The notes under the pieces: generated by a model
Databases searched by the model: none
What the model was told of the DNA's origin: nothing
The model's input: the letters and a program-made list of their open reading frames with translations, nothing else
DNA from: Ulota crispa
Taxonomy: Eukaryota; Streptophyta; Bryopsida; Orthotrichales; Orthotrichaceae
Length of the DNA: 64,000 nucleotides
Direction: 5' to 3'
NCBI GenBank assembly: GCA_963920765.1
Contig: OY987246.1
Span: forward strand, 21,702,167-21,766,166
In this document: piece by piece, positions 1-11,850 of the stretch
Position numbering within the stretch: the stretch's first letter is position 1
Layout: every line of letters starts with the position of its first letter
Made by a program: the position numbers and the translations under genes

Positions 1-780
1 GGTAAGATACTCGACAGACAACATCACCACAGCAATCCGCAAGACAAAAACCACAGTACCTTATATAATCCATCAACGGCATCACGCCACCACGCTAATC
101 GCATCATTGCAAGATTAGTCTCTTTCATATCACCAGCCTGGTTATCAAACATTCAAAAATCCAATTCAGGTTAAAACTAAAATAACAAGAACAAAAGATA
201 CAACAAATATTCCCTCTCATTTACACGAAAATAAGCGAATCAAAGGTTTCGTTCAATCAATCCACAGATCTTCAGAAGCAAGTGCATTTAACGAACTGCT
301 CGCATTTCCTGGAAAGCTTTTTCTTTCCTTTTCCGTCATAGCAAGTGTACGGCACAGAACAACACAATTTACAGATTCTATACAGCTTCCAAAACCTTGT
401 TTTACGGACACTACTCCATCAAAATAACTGGAAACTCAATTCAAGGTGCATGTAAGAGTTGTAAAGATGAATCTTATATACCTGCGCTGTCTCGATGTTA
501 AAAGCTCGCAATGCAAAAGCAGCCGCACGAGGACCAGGCGGCAGATGCAAGGCACACAAGTAATGCTCATAGTCGTTCGCTCTGCATCAACACTAAAGTC
601 AATTACTAGTACATATCTCTGCGAACTAGAATTATTACAATTCTCACCACAGATCGCCAACAGCTCTAAACAAAACAATAAAAACAAAAACAAAAGCAAG
701 AAGGATAATTAATACCTGACTTGTCGAACACAATAAGAGAAAGCATTGCGAAGTGTGGTGGAAGAAACAGCCGTGGTCAT
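1..780 (-). CDS. NDUFAF6 / phytoene-synthase-like protein, 5' part (exons 1-2, gene runs off the left edge)
   Basis: Two exons read on the minus strand. Exon 1 is 780 to 716: ATG at 780-778, 21 codons plus two bases, then a GTATT donor. It encodes a short Ser/Thr-rich start followed by [12 protein letters not shown]. Exon 2 is 581 to 482, after a GATGCAG acceptor, with donor GTATAT. It encodes [14 protein letters not shown] and then [15 protein letters not shown], the hallmark N-terminal block of the squalene/phytoene-synthase-like family that includes human NDUFAF6 and its plant homologue (Arabidopsis At1g62730 type). Splicing AG to A restores an Arg codon and keeps frame. NDUFAF6 proteins are mitochondrial and needed for complex I assembly; no synthase activity is expected. 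I see no further exon down to position 1, so intron 2 appears to continue out of the window. The start fits known plant relatives, which also begin a few residues before the FSYC block. Identity is fairly sure; function is inferred from the family. Confidence 0.75.
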
Positions 781-1400
781 GAAGGACTTGCAATTTGTTG
801 TTGTTCTCTTGTTTTAGACAAAGTCACGCAATGGCGACGGCAATGGCAGAGATTAACTTAAATGTGAACAGTTTTAGGGACTTAGGGTTTGAGGTTTACA
901 GAGCACGGCAGGAGGTGAGCAGTAAGCTTATAAGCTGTTTCGGTGGCCAACGTAGTTGAGAGAAGGGAGAAGTTTTGCACGGTGATTTAGAATCAAGAGT
1001 TCAAGACCTCATTAAAAGTGAAGAATTAGTACAGAAAGAATTTCTGTAACGCCGGCTGTGAAACTGCGATAGCGCTTGTGAAGCAGTGAAACTGTGCCCA
1101 ATGTCGGAAAAGCAACACGTCCTTGGTAGAAAGTCTCTGGAGAGTGGGAGTGAGTGTTAACGAGTGTTGTTGTGTAAAAGTCGGTGATGGTGCAAACTTG
1201 CTTGAAGCCGAAGCCGAAGCCCGTGATGAACTTTTCGACCTGTGTACCGTAATGGTTGCCATTAGAGCATCTCCTGCAACCCTGTAAATGTCCAGGTTCC
1301 TCCAATTCCTTTCTATCTGTTTTAAAGGAATGGTCACTTGTATCCCCAACTTTGTAACTTGCTAAATATAGTGCCAATCAATCACAAATCACAAAATTTT
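781..1400 (-). promoter_or_regulatory. upstream region of the NDUFAF6-like gene
   Basis: Sequence 5' of the ATG at 780 on the minus strand, less AT-rich than the DNA beyond 1400. It should contain the leader and promoter. Two overlapping minus-strand open frames (1012-1377 and 1026-1349) show no recognisable domain and look like chance frames. No TATA box or transcription start could be fixed. Confidence 0.3.
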
Positions 1401-1772
1401 CAAAAGCAATAAAGTAAGCTATGATCATCATAAAATATAGCTTGTAGAGGGTTTAGAGGCCCCCTTCAAATATGGCTTATTTGAAAGGGGAAGGTAAATG
1501 TAAATGCCAACACCTTTAAAATTAGTTGCTTTTCATCCGGAAAGGGCCATGGCCTGAAAATTTGGCATGCTGCAAGAGATGCTCTTAATGGTCAACATTA
1601 TGGAGCCAATTTACTCAAGGATGGTAAAAAACGATGGTAAGGTAGAAGCACCCAAATGCAACACTTACCTCAGATGTGGTAATTTGGAGGGTCTTTTGAG
1701 AATGTAAAGGCATGTGCTTGTTAGGAAATCATAACATTCAATAGCACTAGTAAAGGCTGCCCTCCCTCCGAG

Positions 1773-1802
1773 AGAATGGTGTGGAATATTCCACACCATT
1801 CT
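1773..1802. repeat. perfect 30-bp palindrome
   Basis: AGAATGGTGTGGAAT is followed directly by its reverse complement, with no loop. It lies inside the left part of the 1640-2751 element. Confidence 0.85.
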
Positions 1803-1893
1803 TTAACTATGGGAACACTTTGCTAAATTTGTCAGAGTTTATGATAGAGGCTTAGTTTAGTGCACACGTTGATGAGGGGCCAAGCCATGTCAA

Positions 1894-1895
<2 letters not shown>

Positions 1896-1931
<36 letters not shown>
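1896..1931. repeat. (AT)n microsatellite
   Basis: About 18 uninterrupted AT units. Its right edge overlaps the left target-site duplication of the MITE at 1935. Confidence 0.95.
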
Positions 1932-1934
<3 letters not shown>

Positions 1935-2329
1935 GCGAATTACTATTGTGACACCCTAAATTGTTAACCAGACACCCCTGTGAGAGTGAAATGTGATTTT
2001 TAATGCTGATTTTTTTATTTGGATCAAGAGACTTGTTTCACCTTTATCATTCTAAGGTTATTCTCAAAAAAAAAGTGTGCTTACATTTGAAATTAAAAAT
2101 ATAGGACTCTTGAGTTACGTAAAGCAAAAATACATCAAAAAATAGTTTTGGTGCAATAATATTTCCACAAAAAATTGTATGTGTCATGTTTTCTTTCAAG
2201 GAGGTGATAGTGCGGTAATTGAAAGAATGATGGACCACTTGAAAAAATAAAAAATAGCACTAAATGATCAAATTTCATGCTCATAGGGGTGTCTTGTTAA
2301 CAATTCAGGGTGTTGTTGTAGTAATTCCC
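1935..2329. mobile_element. Mutator-like MITE, 10-bp target-site duplication
   Basis: The terminal inverted repeat is about 48 bp with few mismatches: GCGAATTACTA on the left, GGGAATTACTA from the right end. Weaker inverted similarity continues for roughly another 50 bp. TATATATGTA flanks it at 1925-1934 and 2330-2339. A 9-11 bp duplication with long inverted repeats is typical of Mutator-like elements. It is 395 bp with no coding capacity, and it is nested in the 1640-2751 element. Confidence 0.75.
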
Positions 2330-2751
2330 TATATATGTATAATTTTTTTGTTAAGATGAAGTTCATGGATGATACTTGAAGAGAGGGAAAGGCAGCCTCT
2401 TTTCAGGCTACTGAATGTTATGATGGGTACAAATTCAAGCAAAATTGTTTTTGGAATTTTCTCAGATTGTATGAATAAATTATGAATTGTTGAAGGTAAC
2501 TCCCTAGATTGACTTATTGTGGACACTAGACCCTTGAAAAAGCGACAACAAAAAGACATGTCATGTGACAACAAAAATACCTTGTCACACCTAATCATAA
2601 ACCGCCACCTACACAATTTATGTTTGTTTATGTCAACTTGCATGTCTGATTTGGGTGCATGCATGTCTTCTTTGGGTGCAAGAGTGCTTACTTTTAGGTT
2701 TAATTTTAGATGTCGTTGAATAGCTAGTGTTGCATTTGGGTGCTTCTACCT

Positions 2752-4088
2752 TAGTACGGGGGGAGAATGGGTATCAATAAATTACTAGTAGGTTTTCAAA
2801 ATTTTCTTGTGCACAAGACAAGTTAGGTGCAAACTTGTTTGTTGTTTTTGAATTTCTCAATTCTAGAACCAATATGGAAGTCATTTTTAATCCCTCATTG
2901 CTCAAAGTAGACAAGAATCAAGGCCAAAAACGTTTGTTCATGCTATGAGGGATTAAGGGTCAACAATCAAGTTGCATTGGAATTAAAGATTGTGGAAAGT
3001 AACAAAGGAATTATGGAGTCATGCATGGAATTATGTTGAAAAAACAAGCAAATTAGAAATTGAAAATGGTATTTTAGGGAAGTTTCTTGCAATAAGCATA
3101 GGAGTTTTGGAGATTTGATTTTTTTGAAGTTGAAAATTGTTGATCATTGTGGTTGATTTTGATGCAACATAGAAGTTTGCCTTATCTCTTAAAAGTTTAT
3201 AGATTTCTATGTCTTGGGCAAAGAATGATGAAAGGAACCATGTCTTAAATCTTTACAAATTTATTCTTTTGCTTTAGAATATGGGAGAGGAGGCTTTGCA
3301 TCAAGAGAAACTAAGCTACCTTGAGGAATTTTGAATAGATGCCTTATTTCAAAAGTGAGTGAGACACAAAGCCTCTTATAGCCTAGTTGCTTGTTTTCAA
3401 AGAGCCTAGCCTTTACACAACATCAGTCTAGATAATCCTCTACCAAATATAAGCTCTATCAAATTTAATGCTTACAAATAGTTGTTTATGAAAGTTCTAG
3501 AATAAAGGAAATTTTTGATGAGATGTTTCTGTAATATGTGGCTTCAAACTAGTTTGACTTGTGGAAGCCTTGTACTTCAAACCAATGAGTTAGTTAATCA
3601 ATGTATTTTAGGCTCACATCAAAGCTTTAGCTTTGGTTTTCATCTTTGAATGACATGTGTCTCATCTAAGGTTTGAAGACCAAACTAAATTCCTAAAACC
3701 CATTCATGCTTTGCTACTAGACTTTCATTCTTGGTCATAGGTTATCAATTTTATCTTTTTGGTTGAATAATTTTTGGAACATTTTGATGCATACTATAAA
3801 GACCTCAAAATTTTGAATTTGCAAATGCCTTGTTCAGGTGGTATGACACTATTAGTCTCTAAAGTTAAGTGAGCAAATGAGATTTAATCCTACAAAAAAA
3901 AATCCCTTAAATTCCATTAAGTTAAAATAAAAGTTTGAAAGTCTATTAATAATTAATAAAATATTAATGATTCATTATCATATCCTTCTTGAAGTTAGAA
4001 CATATAGAACTGTTTTGCATGCACACAAACAAAACAATATTTTTGTGAGACCTCAAAATATTAGAACATTTGATTTTAGGAATAGTAA
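2752..4088. other. AT-rich intergenic DNA, nothing recognised
   Basis: No coding pattern, RNA gene or clear inverted repeat was found here on either strand. Confidence 0.5.
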
Positions 4089-4092
4089 TTAA

Positions 4093-5030
4093 CCCCTAAA
4101 GGCCTAGCTGTCCTCCGTGGGGACAATTGAGATTTTGGGCATGTACCTATAGCTAATCTAGTTTTTGTAAATTTTTTTAAACTTTTATTGAAGGTGGAGA
4201 ATTCCAAGACCTACCTGGGGATCTAATTTTTTTTGTCATTTTGACATTTGACGAAGAAGATATGCAAGAGTTTCTATTGCCTGGGGAAGGGAGGGCAATC
4301 TGGGCAGCCAAATTTTTTTTTTTAAATTTGCATTTTCTAAAAATAGAAATCTGAAATTGGTTCTTTAGATTTTTTTCATATGTGGGAAGCTTTGAATCAT
4401 TCAACTTCAATGGATGAGATGAAAATTATGAGATGTTTTAGTTTGTGGGTAGTTATGGATTCTCTACTCTAAAATAAACTTTGAAGTCCTTTATTTTCCA
4501 CAATTTTTAATATTTTGGAAGAAAAAACTAAATCTAAAGAAGTAGATTGTTTATCACAACATTATGACCATTGAGATTTTCATTTTTTCACTTCCATAAT
4601 TAAATTCTTAACTATTTAGTGATTTGACTCATTCTCTACTTCTTTTTACTTACTATTTTCCCCCATGTGTTGTATAGTTTCCATTGATTTGAAAATTCTC
4701 CCACACATACCTAACTTGGTGTGCTACATGTAAAAAATAAACCTCAACTTTGTGTAGAGTAATTTTTTTCATGTAAGTGTGGACAAAGGCTTCTGAAATT
4801 TTTTGGACAGCACAAAAAGAAACCTTTTTTTTCACTTTAGATGTAAATATCTCCCTCCTCTTCATATAGAATGACATGATTTTTTCCCACAAGTACCTCT
4901 TCTAGTTTAAGGCAAGATCCTATGGTTGGATTTGCAAAACAAACTTTATTTCCTACTTTTCTACTCACTCCTCCCAAAGTGGCAGTTAACAATGACTTTC
5001 ACTAGAGAAAACTGCTTGGGCCTTTAGGGG
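4093..5030. mobile_element. TTAA-flanked, CCCCTAAA-ended DNA element (copy 1)
   Basis: It starts TTAA/CCCCTAAAGGCC and ends GGCCTTTAGGGG/TTAA, so termini are inverted and TTAA lies on both sides (4089-4092 and 5031-5034). It is 938 bp without an intact open frame. Colinear relatives lie at 28855, 47432 and 59243. They share internal blocks such as the GGGCATGTACCT stretch near the left end, the TTGAATCATTCAA region and the ATTCTCTACTCT block. TTAA plus terminal CCC matches the end rule of piggyBac elements, but no transposase is present to prove it. Confidence 0.7.
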
Positions 5031-5034
5031 TTAA

Positions 5035-7240
5035 AGTCTACAACATTTTCATGTGTTCTAATCCTTCCTATTTTGATGTGCTTGATACTAAGTTATAACA
5101 TAAAACTTAATAGTGTTATAAAATTTTAATTTTAAAAAGTTAATAAGATCCTTTTGCAATATTAGCAATGTCTAGGGAGGTCTAGAGATTCCTCAATAGA
5201 AATCCTTGATTTATGACTTCAACAAGTTTTTTGAGTGCATGCACTAAATATTGCCTATATGCTTAAACTAGAGTTAAACACCTTTCAAAAATCTAGCCAA
5301 TGGGTTATTTAGTTGATTGAATTTCATCCAATTCTTTTTGTATCTCACTTAGCTAGTTTCTCATTGTTTTTTTTTTGCCTCTTATCATGGAATACAAGTA
5401 TGCAAATTACAATGATCAAATACTATATTTAGTCAAATTTAAAAAACATAAATGGTAACAAACTTCTCAAGTAAAAAATCTTGTTAAATTTTTTGGTGTG
5501 TTGTTTGGAAAAATGAAACGTAAATTTGAAATAAAGAAAGGCCATATACATTCCAACAAAAAATAAGGGACTAATTCCAAACTACAAGTCTTCAAAATAT
5601 GTAATTGAATGCCATTTATATGTAACCAAGAAATTTTCCTTTTTATGTTAGTTCTTTCAACAACTCCGTTATACTTATTTGTGAAGAATCCATAAGATTA
5701 AAAAAGTTAAAACATTTTACAAAAAATCACAATTTACAATATAATTGCTCATAAATAAATAAAATATAATCTAAGAATAGAAAATTAGCCAATGAGATTC
5801 AAACCTTTAGTTTTGATACTAGATCTAAAGAACAAACACTAAAAAATCTAAATCATCTTTTGCTTTTACATGTTGAGCTTGCAATTGTAATAAGCTTCTA
5901 GTTCTTTGAAAACTTTACAATTACTCAAACAAAATTCAAACTACAAATCATGAGTTTTTTGTCCAAAATATGAATTGATGAAGTTGAAGGTCATTTAGAT
6001 TAATTATATACAAACACGCATAAATATTTATCTTTAATTTTTTGATACCTAACCTTTTAAGGATAAACAATATGTATCTTTAATTAATGTCAATGAAAAT
6101 GCTTATAACTATTGATTTCTACTTTACAATGTATCAAAGTGTTTTGTTTTTTATTTGTTTTAATATAGGATTTGAGAGCTTCATAAACTAATTAATAGCT
6201 TCATTATAAAATTTGAGAAGTATTTTTTTCAAAATTTTGACCTCTTGGCTCAGTGCCTCTTTCTATAACAATTTTTTTTTTTGGACAAACTACCATAAGA
6301 AATCATCACCATTTAATGATTTTATGTGTTATCTAAAGGTTAATTTGCATTACTTTAGATGAGTTTTGATTAAAACAAATGTGAGAAACATTGTCTAACA
6401 AAGAAAAATTTTTATAGTAAAAAAATATAGGTTTCTTGATAACAAAGTTGTTGATGTTCACTTGATGTTCAATTCTTGTCTTGTTTTAGATTATGATTTT
6501 GGTAACAATTTTGTAAATTTTTTGCAAAGTTTTAGACATTTTTATAACTAATTATATTTAAATCTATTATCAAAACTAAGGGATTTAACTATTCAATGAC
6601 TTTGAAGAATCATTACACCAATACAAATGGTGCTTCAAAGTGAAAGCCCATTTGTAAGTAAAAATAATAACGATATCTCATAATGATTACAAGATTTACA
6701 TTTTACATCTAATTTTGGGTTAGGAGCAGCATTCCTTGGGGGGGCCACGATTTTTCATTGATTTACTATATCCATGGTGAAAATTTTGCTATTTCAGCTA
6801 TGTGCCTATTGAATGGTAAAACAAGAGTGAGAAATTGGGAGAGCAGCTGTAGAATTTCTGTGAAAATTCTATTTTCTCTTGAACTACAAAATGCTAATCC
6901 ACAATTGGTTCTGGAGTTCACCTCTAGCTAATTGGGTCTTTATTTTGGGGTATGTTTAGGAAGTTTTTTTTTTCTTTTGTAAGAACACATGCTAGTTTTT
7001 TTTTGTGTGGCTTTGTATGCTAAGTAACAGTTATGAATGTCTTCACTTAGCAAATTTGATGTAATAGATGTATATTCATTTCATTGGTAAGTAAGGCTTA
7101 TGTTTGCTCAATAAAACATCACAAATAACAGCCTAATAGGTTCTTCCCTTATTTGCCCAACAAGACATCAATGCATCATGAATAACAAGCTCTAAGCAGT
7201 TTCTGTAAATGTAACTAAGGCATACATTTTCAAACACTTA
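5035..7240. other. AT-rich intergenic DNA
   Basis: Long A/T runs and no sustained coding pattern. Nothing supportable was identified. Confidence 0.5.
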
Positions 7241-7630
7241 TGCTTTAGGGTTTGCCACTGATTTAGGAGTTGAACTTGACTTGCCAAAGGCAAGATTGCC
7301 CATTGCAGTATCAGTGTTCTACAGCACAACACTACTCAAACAAGACACATTAGCCTAAGGTTAGTAACTAAGTAACAAAAACTCAAACTCCTCCTCCTGG
7401 GTTCTTAGAGCTGCTGCTTCTTATTTCTTGTCTTTGCTGCTCCATGAATCTCCACGCTCCATCTTTTGGAAGTTGAAGTATAGGCCACCAATGTTTGCAA
7501 ACCCTTCATGTTAAGGATCACTCCAAAATCCAAAGGTGCAAAGGAAGCTTCATCTCATGAAAACTAAGGAGTTTAGAATGAATTGATGAGAGATGAGGAT
7601 ACTGGATCTCTTCACATTGCCTTGGCCTAT

Positions 7631-10600
7631 CTACACATTGCCTTGTCTTTCAACAGCAATTTTCCAAGACTGAATAACCTCTTCATAAGGAAAGTTTGCC
7701 AATGTGTGATACTTCTGGCCAAACATACGCACTACCAAGGGCAAGTGCTTCCCCATGCAATTTCTCTGGTAGGACTTCAAAAATTTGAGAGTTGAAAAGC
7801 ACCTCTCATCCTCAACTGACCTATGTACCAAGCAACACCCAATCTCAGCCAAATTGAAGTACTCTAAGATCAGTTTCTTCAAGTGCCTGGACTGAGAAAG
7901 TCCCCTCCATAGTTTGATAACAGGGTTGACATGAAACGGTGGGCCACAAGCACTCTCTGAATTGGACTTCATGGCTTGTTTAAAATGCCCCTGCTGATTG
8001 TCAAGGAGAGAGGCAGATAGTATCTCGGAGGCTATAAAAGGTTGCCCTCCATCATCATCCCCAACAACTGGTGACACACTCGCATAGAAGCTCTTGATCA
8101 CCGCCAAGTGAACAGCAAAGCTATCTTTAGCATCATCTTGCATCCAGTACTGGAGGTAAATCACTCCAAAAGCATCCAATAATTCCTATTGAAGGAATCA
8201 GCTATCTAGCTCGTCCAAGAGATTCTAAGCCATCTTTGGTACATGGAAAACAGAATTGGTTATGGAGATTGCACATCCCAAGCATGCAGGCCCATGTTAG
8301 AAACAATGAAGCACAAACAAGGGAACAAGAAAGTGAAACACAAACTAGATAAAAAGAAAGTGAAGAACAAACAACATAAAAAGAATGTGCTTAGTTTCTC
8401 TTTATCTTGTTTGTGCTTCGGCTTCCCTAACAAAATCAAGAGAAATATAGTGACATTAGTGAACACAAAAAGCCAGAAAAGGAGAATTGTAAAGACACTC
8501 AAGCATCGCCAAAATGTCAAAGCTACCCGGCGCGTTGATGCTGCAGGTTGCTAGAAATCACCAGAAGAAAGAAAAACAATTAGACCACACAAATTGAACA
8601 AAGGAAGGCAGTTTGAAATCTCAATTTCATCAAAAATATGAACCAAGTGCACTAAGGAACCTCTGTGTTGCCTTGCAAGTTGGGTGTGACCAATAAACCC
8701 ATCTGAACCAAGTAAGAGAGACCCAAAAAGGGAACTTGACCTCAGAACACAGGTACTAAAAACCAACAACAAGTTCTAAAAACAAACACATGAAGAAGAG
8801 AAAGCTCACTGTCGACTGTACTTCCAAACTATCGCTCCACGTTGAGTTGGAAGCAAAGGTATTCCTCTTTTGTGACAAAGAAATGCTGCCCATTTGCCTT
8901 GTCATGGCAGCAAGTGAATGCACTTGTGAACCCAAAGTTAAAGAATTGATGTGACTGCCCATTGGCATCAGCCACTGGCCTCCACTCCAGGGATATGTCC
9001 TCTGACTAAAGCTTCACAAGTGACTTGTACACTTTGAAGTCACAATCATTGAACGCAGTAGAGGGTTCAACAAAAAGCCTCACAAGTTCACCTTAGTAAA
9101 GCTTTATAGCTTGCATAAAATCACATATGAAAATATCACGTAATTGGGATAATTTGATCAAGCAATGGACTGAGTTCAGCAATGTGATAAAGCAAGCCAC
9201 AGACAACTAGACCTCAACATTAGAGAAGAAATAAAAAATGGCGGTGGCAAGGGCATTGCTCTTTTGTCCCTCAGTTGCGGCCATGTTCACACTAGCCTTC
9301 ACAAACAATGGCTTGTGCTTAGCTAGTATTTGTTGTGCTAGGCTTCTCATCGAAATCCACCTAGTTTCAACATTTCTTACCATCTTGTTGCCCTTAGTTT
9401 CCATGAGATTAGCCAACCTTTGCAACTCAACATGTCTCTTGCTGCTCTTGCAAAAATAAGAGTACACACTTTGGAACAAACCCTCTAACCGTGAGACTAA
9501 TGGATACTTTGAGAGTGTCTCCACAACAAGGTTTACTTGATGGGAGGTGCAGCTTGCCCCTAGCGTGAAGGGGGCCCATTTCCCCTTGATCTGGGTAGTC
9601 ACCCCATTCTTTGATCTTTGGAAGGTACTCACCCTGTCAGCTCCAAAACACACAAGTTTCCTTGCAACCTGCTCACGGGTTAAGCCACCCTCACCCATCA
9701 AAGCATGCATGATAACTTTTGTCAAATGATCAGCTTTATCACCATCTGACAGACATGACAAGTGCAAGAGGTGCGGAATCCGCTCCTAGTTGTCCATTGC
9801 ATAGACATTGACACCAAGCCAAGAGGTATTGTCCACTGCAGTCACTTCATCAGTACTAATTGAAATCACATTGGCAGACTGAACAACATGTTTCAAGGCA
9901 GACAAGACAAAAACGTGGAGGTGTTTACTTATCTTCCAACCAATGGTTTCAAACCACTGCCTTCTAGGAACATGTTTTATCTTTAAATGTTGTAGAAGGT
10001 GTCGCTGCCTCTCATAATCACACATGGGCCGCCCACCAGACAAAACTTGAAACAAAGTCAAGAACTGCAATACCTTCCTTTTCAGGTCACCTTGGAGATC
10101 AGCATTGAGTTGTTCCAACACATTCCCTGGCTGCTTCCTCCCAGCCCAAAGCACGCAGAATTTGGCATGGCTACAGTTCTTGTCCATGAAAGTGTCGCCT
10201 TTCTTCAACTCCGGAAGGGATACGCCATCCTCTCGGCAAATGTGTTTGCTCTCATGCTTTTCCAAGTTATAAGCTTTGGCAACCATCACCTTCTTTCTTT
10301 CAGTAATGGTAGTGCAGCTCCGGCATAGAACACCACTCAAGTCCCCCTTGGAGTTGAACTCCCCCTCCTCCTAAGCAAATTTACAGGACCAGACCTCTTG
10401 CCACTTTCTGTTGATTGTGCTTGCTGGAACCTTTCTTCTTTTCGGCACTATGGTTGTAGCCACCTCCGGCTTCCTCTTCTTTGCGAGTCCACTTTCAGCG
10501 ATGCTTGGAGTTGGGTTGTCAACATTGTCAATCTTTGAAGTCACAGAGGCCTTAGACATCGCGCAAGGCTGGGTTATTGGCTGCGGGCGAGACTCACAAA

Positions 10601-10727
10601 AACGTGTCTCCAACACAAGCGCGGTGTCTACGGGGGGCAACACATACTTCCCCAAGCCGTTTGTGTTGCAGTTAGAGCCAAAAGTATGCACATTAAATTT
10701 CTCAAGAAGGTGGAGTCGTGGCGCCAT
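7631..10727 (-). pseudogene. hAT-superfamily transposase, decayed (eight in-frame stops)
   Basis: From a likely ATG at 10727-10725 one minus-strand frame runs to about 8815, broken only by stops at 10371-10373 (TAG), 9786-9788 (TAG), 9207-9209 (TAG), 9093-9095 (TAA), 9006-9008 (TAG) and 8829-8831 (TAG). In order it encodes a basic nuclear-type N-terminus, a CxxC and HxxxH zinc-finger-like region, the first DDE block ISISTDEVTAVDNTSW, a CFGAD block, the hAT hallmark CTSHQVNLVVE and a TRWISM block. After about 580 non-coding bases (8235-8815, intron or insertion) another frame carries ELDS, two stops (TGA 8198-8200, TAG 8186-8188) and the C-terminal hAT dimerisation region with EDERCFSTLKFLK. 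Every stop is one C-to-T or G-to-A change from a Gln, Arg or Trp codon, as expected for a methylated, silenced transposon. Element ends were not found. Confidence 0.85.
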
Positions 10728-11850
10728 CAAAAAAGCAAATTGTGTACTTGTCCAACCCACCTTAAAGAAACGACAAAATCCAGCAAAATCCAGCAAAATC
10801 CTAAGCCCAAAAATCCAACAACAGCCAATAGGAACAACATCCACTGAAAATGAAATCCGTGGAGTATGACGCTCAATGCTGAACTCGCCTAGAAAGAGGG
10901 GCGGCAGTGCAATGAAACAAACCCTCAAAGAGGTATGAATGTGGAGATCAACCTCACAAGTGCACCACAACAATCTTGAGTCCACCCAAGTAGCCAACTA
11001 GCCACTACAAAAGAAATCCACCCCACCGCCCAAGAAATCCCTTCGAAAGGTGCAACCACCAAAAAGCAAAGGCTAAAGTCATTGAACCCTCTGTGCTCAG
11101 AACACCAGTAGGCCAAACCCTAAAACTTTGCTGCAACGCTGAGAATGTTAAAGAACAACGTCAATGACTGAGGAAAAAACACATGAACAAGTTCAGCAAT
11201 TCAAAATATTGCAAGGAGAACACTAAAATCCGTGCACCTTTAACATGAAGGAGGAAGAACATGTCACTGCTTGAGCCTTCCATGTGCATGTTTCCAAAGA
11301 TTGAAGTCACAGAATCCAAAACCGCATCCAATTCAAGAGCGCAGTGAATGCAAGAGGCAACCGGCGCCTCAAGAATTACACAACGCCCAAGAACAAGTGC
11401 AAGGGCAGCGGTGCACTAATTCAAACTCCAAAGGCAAATCTTCTTCTCAAATGTGAATGCAAGCAGCTTTGAATGTGGGGGCTGCGGCCACAACGTCAAT
11501 GCGCCAAAATCTTGTGAGGCCGCCACGGACTTCAAAGCAAAACGGCAATGCGACAACTCTGCAGGAGGGTGGAAGGGCGGGAGCACAACGGCAATGAAGG
11601 TAACAACCAAACCCTAACATAATTTGTGCGCTGCAGGTGCTAATTAACTAACCCCCTTGTAATGCTGCAGGTGCTAATTAACTAACCCTCTGCAGGCTGC
11701 GGGTGCTAATTACACTAACCACATCTGTAAGCGGATCTGTTAATTAACAACAGGGGTGGTAATGCAGGTTGTAAAGGTGATGGCGGCCGTCGAGCAGGCA
11801 CTGCGACATGCAAAGGGCGGGGGGCAATCATCAGCAAGATTGCAAGATTA
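10728..11850 (-). mobile_element. probable 5' non-coding part of the hAT element
   Basis: Upstream of the transposase start the DNA stays more GC-rich than its surroundings to about 11850, where AT-rich intergenic sequence resumes. This suggests element-derived sequence. Terminal inverted repeats and an 8-bp duplication could not be located, so the boundary is approximate. Confidence 0.4.
11631..11725. repeat. three tandem ~33-bp repeats
   Basis: Units start at 11631, 11665 and 11697. Each begins CTGC(A/G)GGTGCTAATTA and ends CTAACC. They lie upstream of the hAT transposase and could be subterminal repeats of that element. Confidence 0.75.

Larger units (their letters stand above)
1640..2751. 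mobile_element. inverted-repeat DNA element with AGGTAGAAGCACCC ends
   Basis: The ends are an identical inverted repeat of about 28 bp: TAAGGTAGAAGCACCCAAAT starting at 1638 and its reverse complement ending at 2753. A second inverted pair lies further in: the block around ATCATAACATTCA near 1729-1741 recurs in opposite orientation near 2410-2425, followed in both arms by a GGCTGCC block. No coding sequence was recognised. The terminal bases AGGTAG and AGCACCCA are shared with the ~300-bp MITEs at 13034, 27495 and 44096, so this may be a larger relative. A younger MITE (1935-2329) interrupts it. Flanks read TAA outside both ends, so the duplication (TA, TAA or TTA) is ambiguous. Confidence 0.6.

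Noticed and set aside
1012-1377. Overlapping minus-strand open frames upstream of the NDUFAF6-like gene
   Set aside because: No recognisable domain, and two frames are open at once, as in chance GC-richer DNA.
10411-10869. 152-codon plus-strand open frame
   Set aside because: It is antisense to the N-terminal part of the hAT transposase.
7240-11620. TTTAGGGTTTG near 7246 and its inverted forms near 11112 and 11606 as hAT terminal repeats
   Set aside because: Similarity is only about 11 bp and no 8-bp duplication accompanies either pairing.
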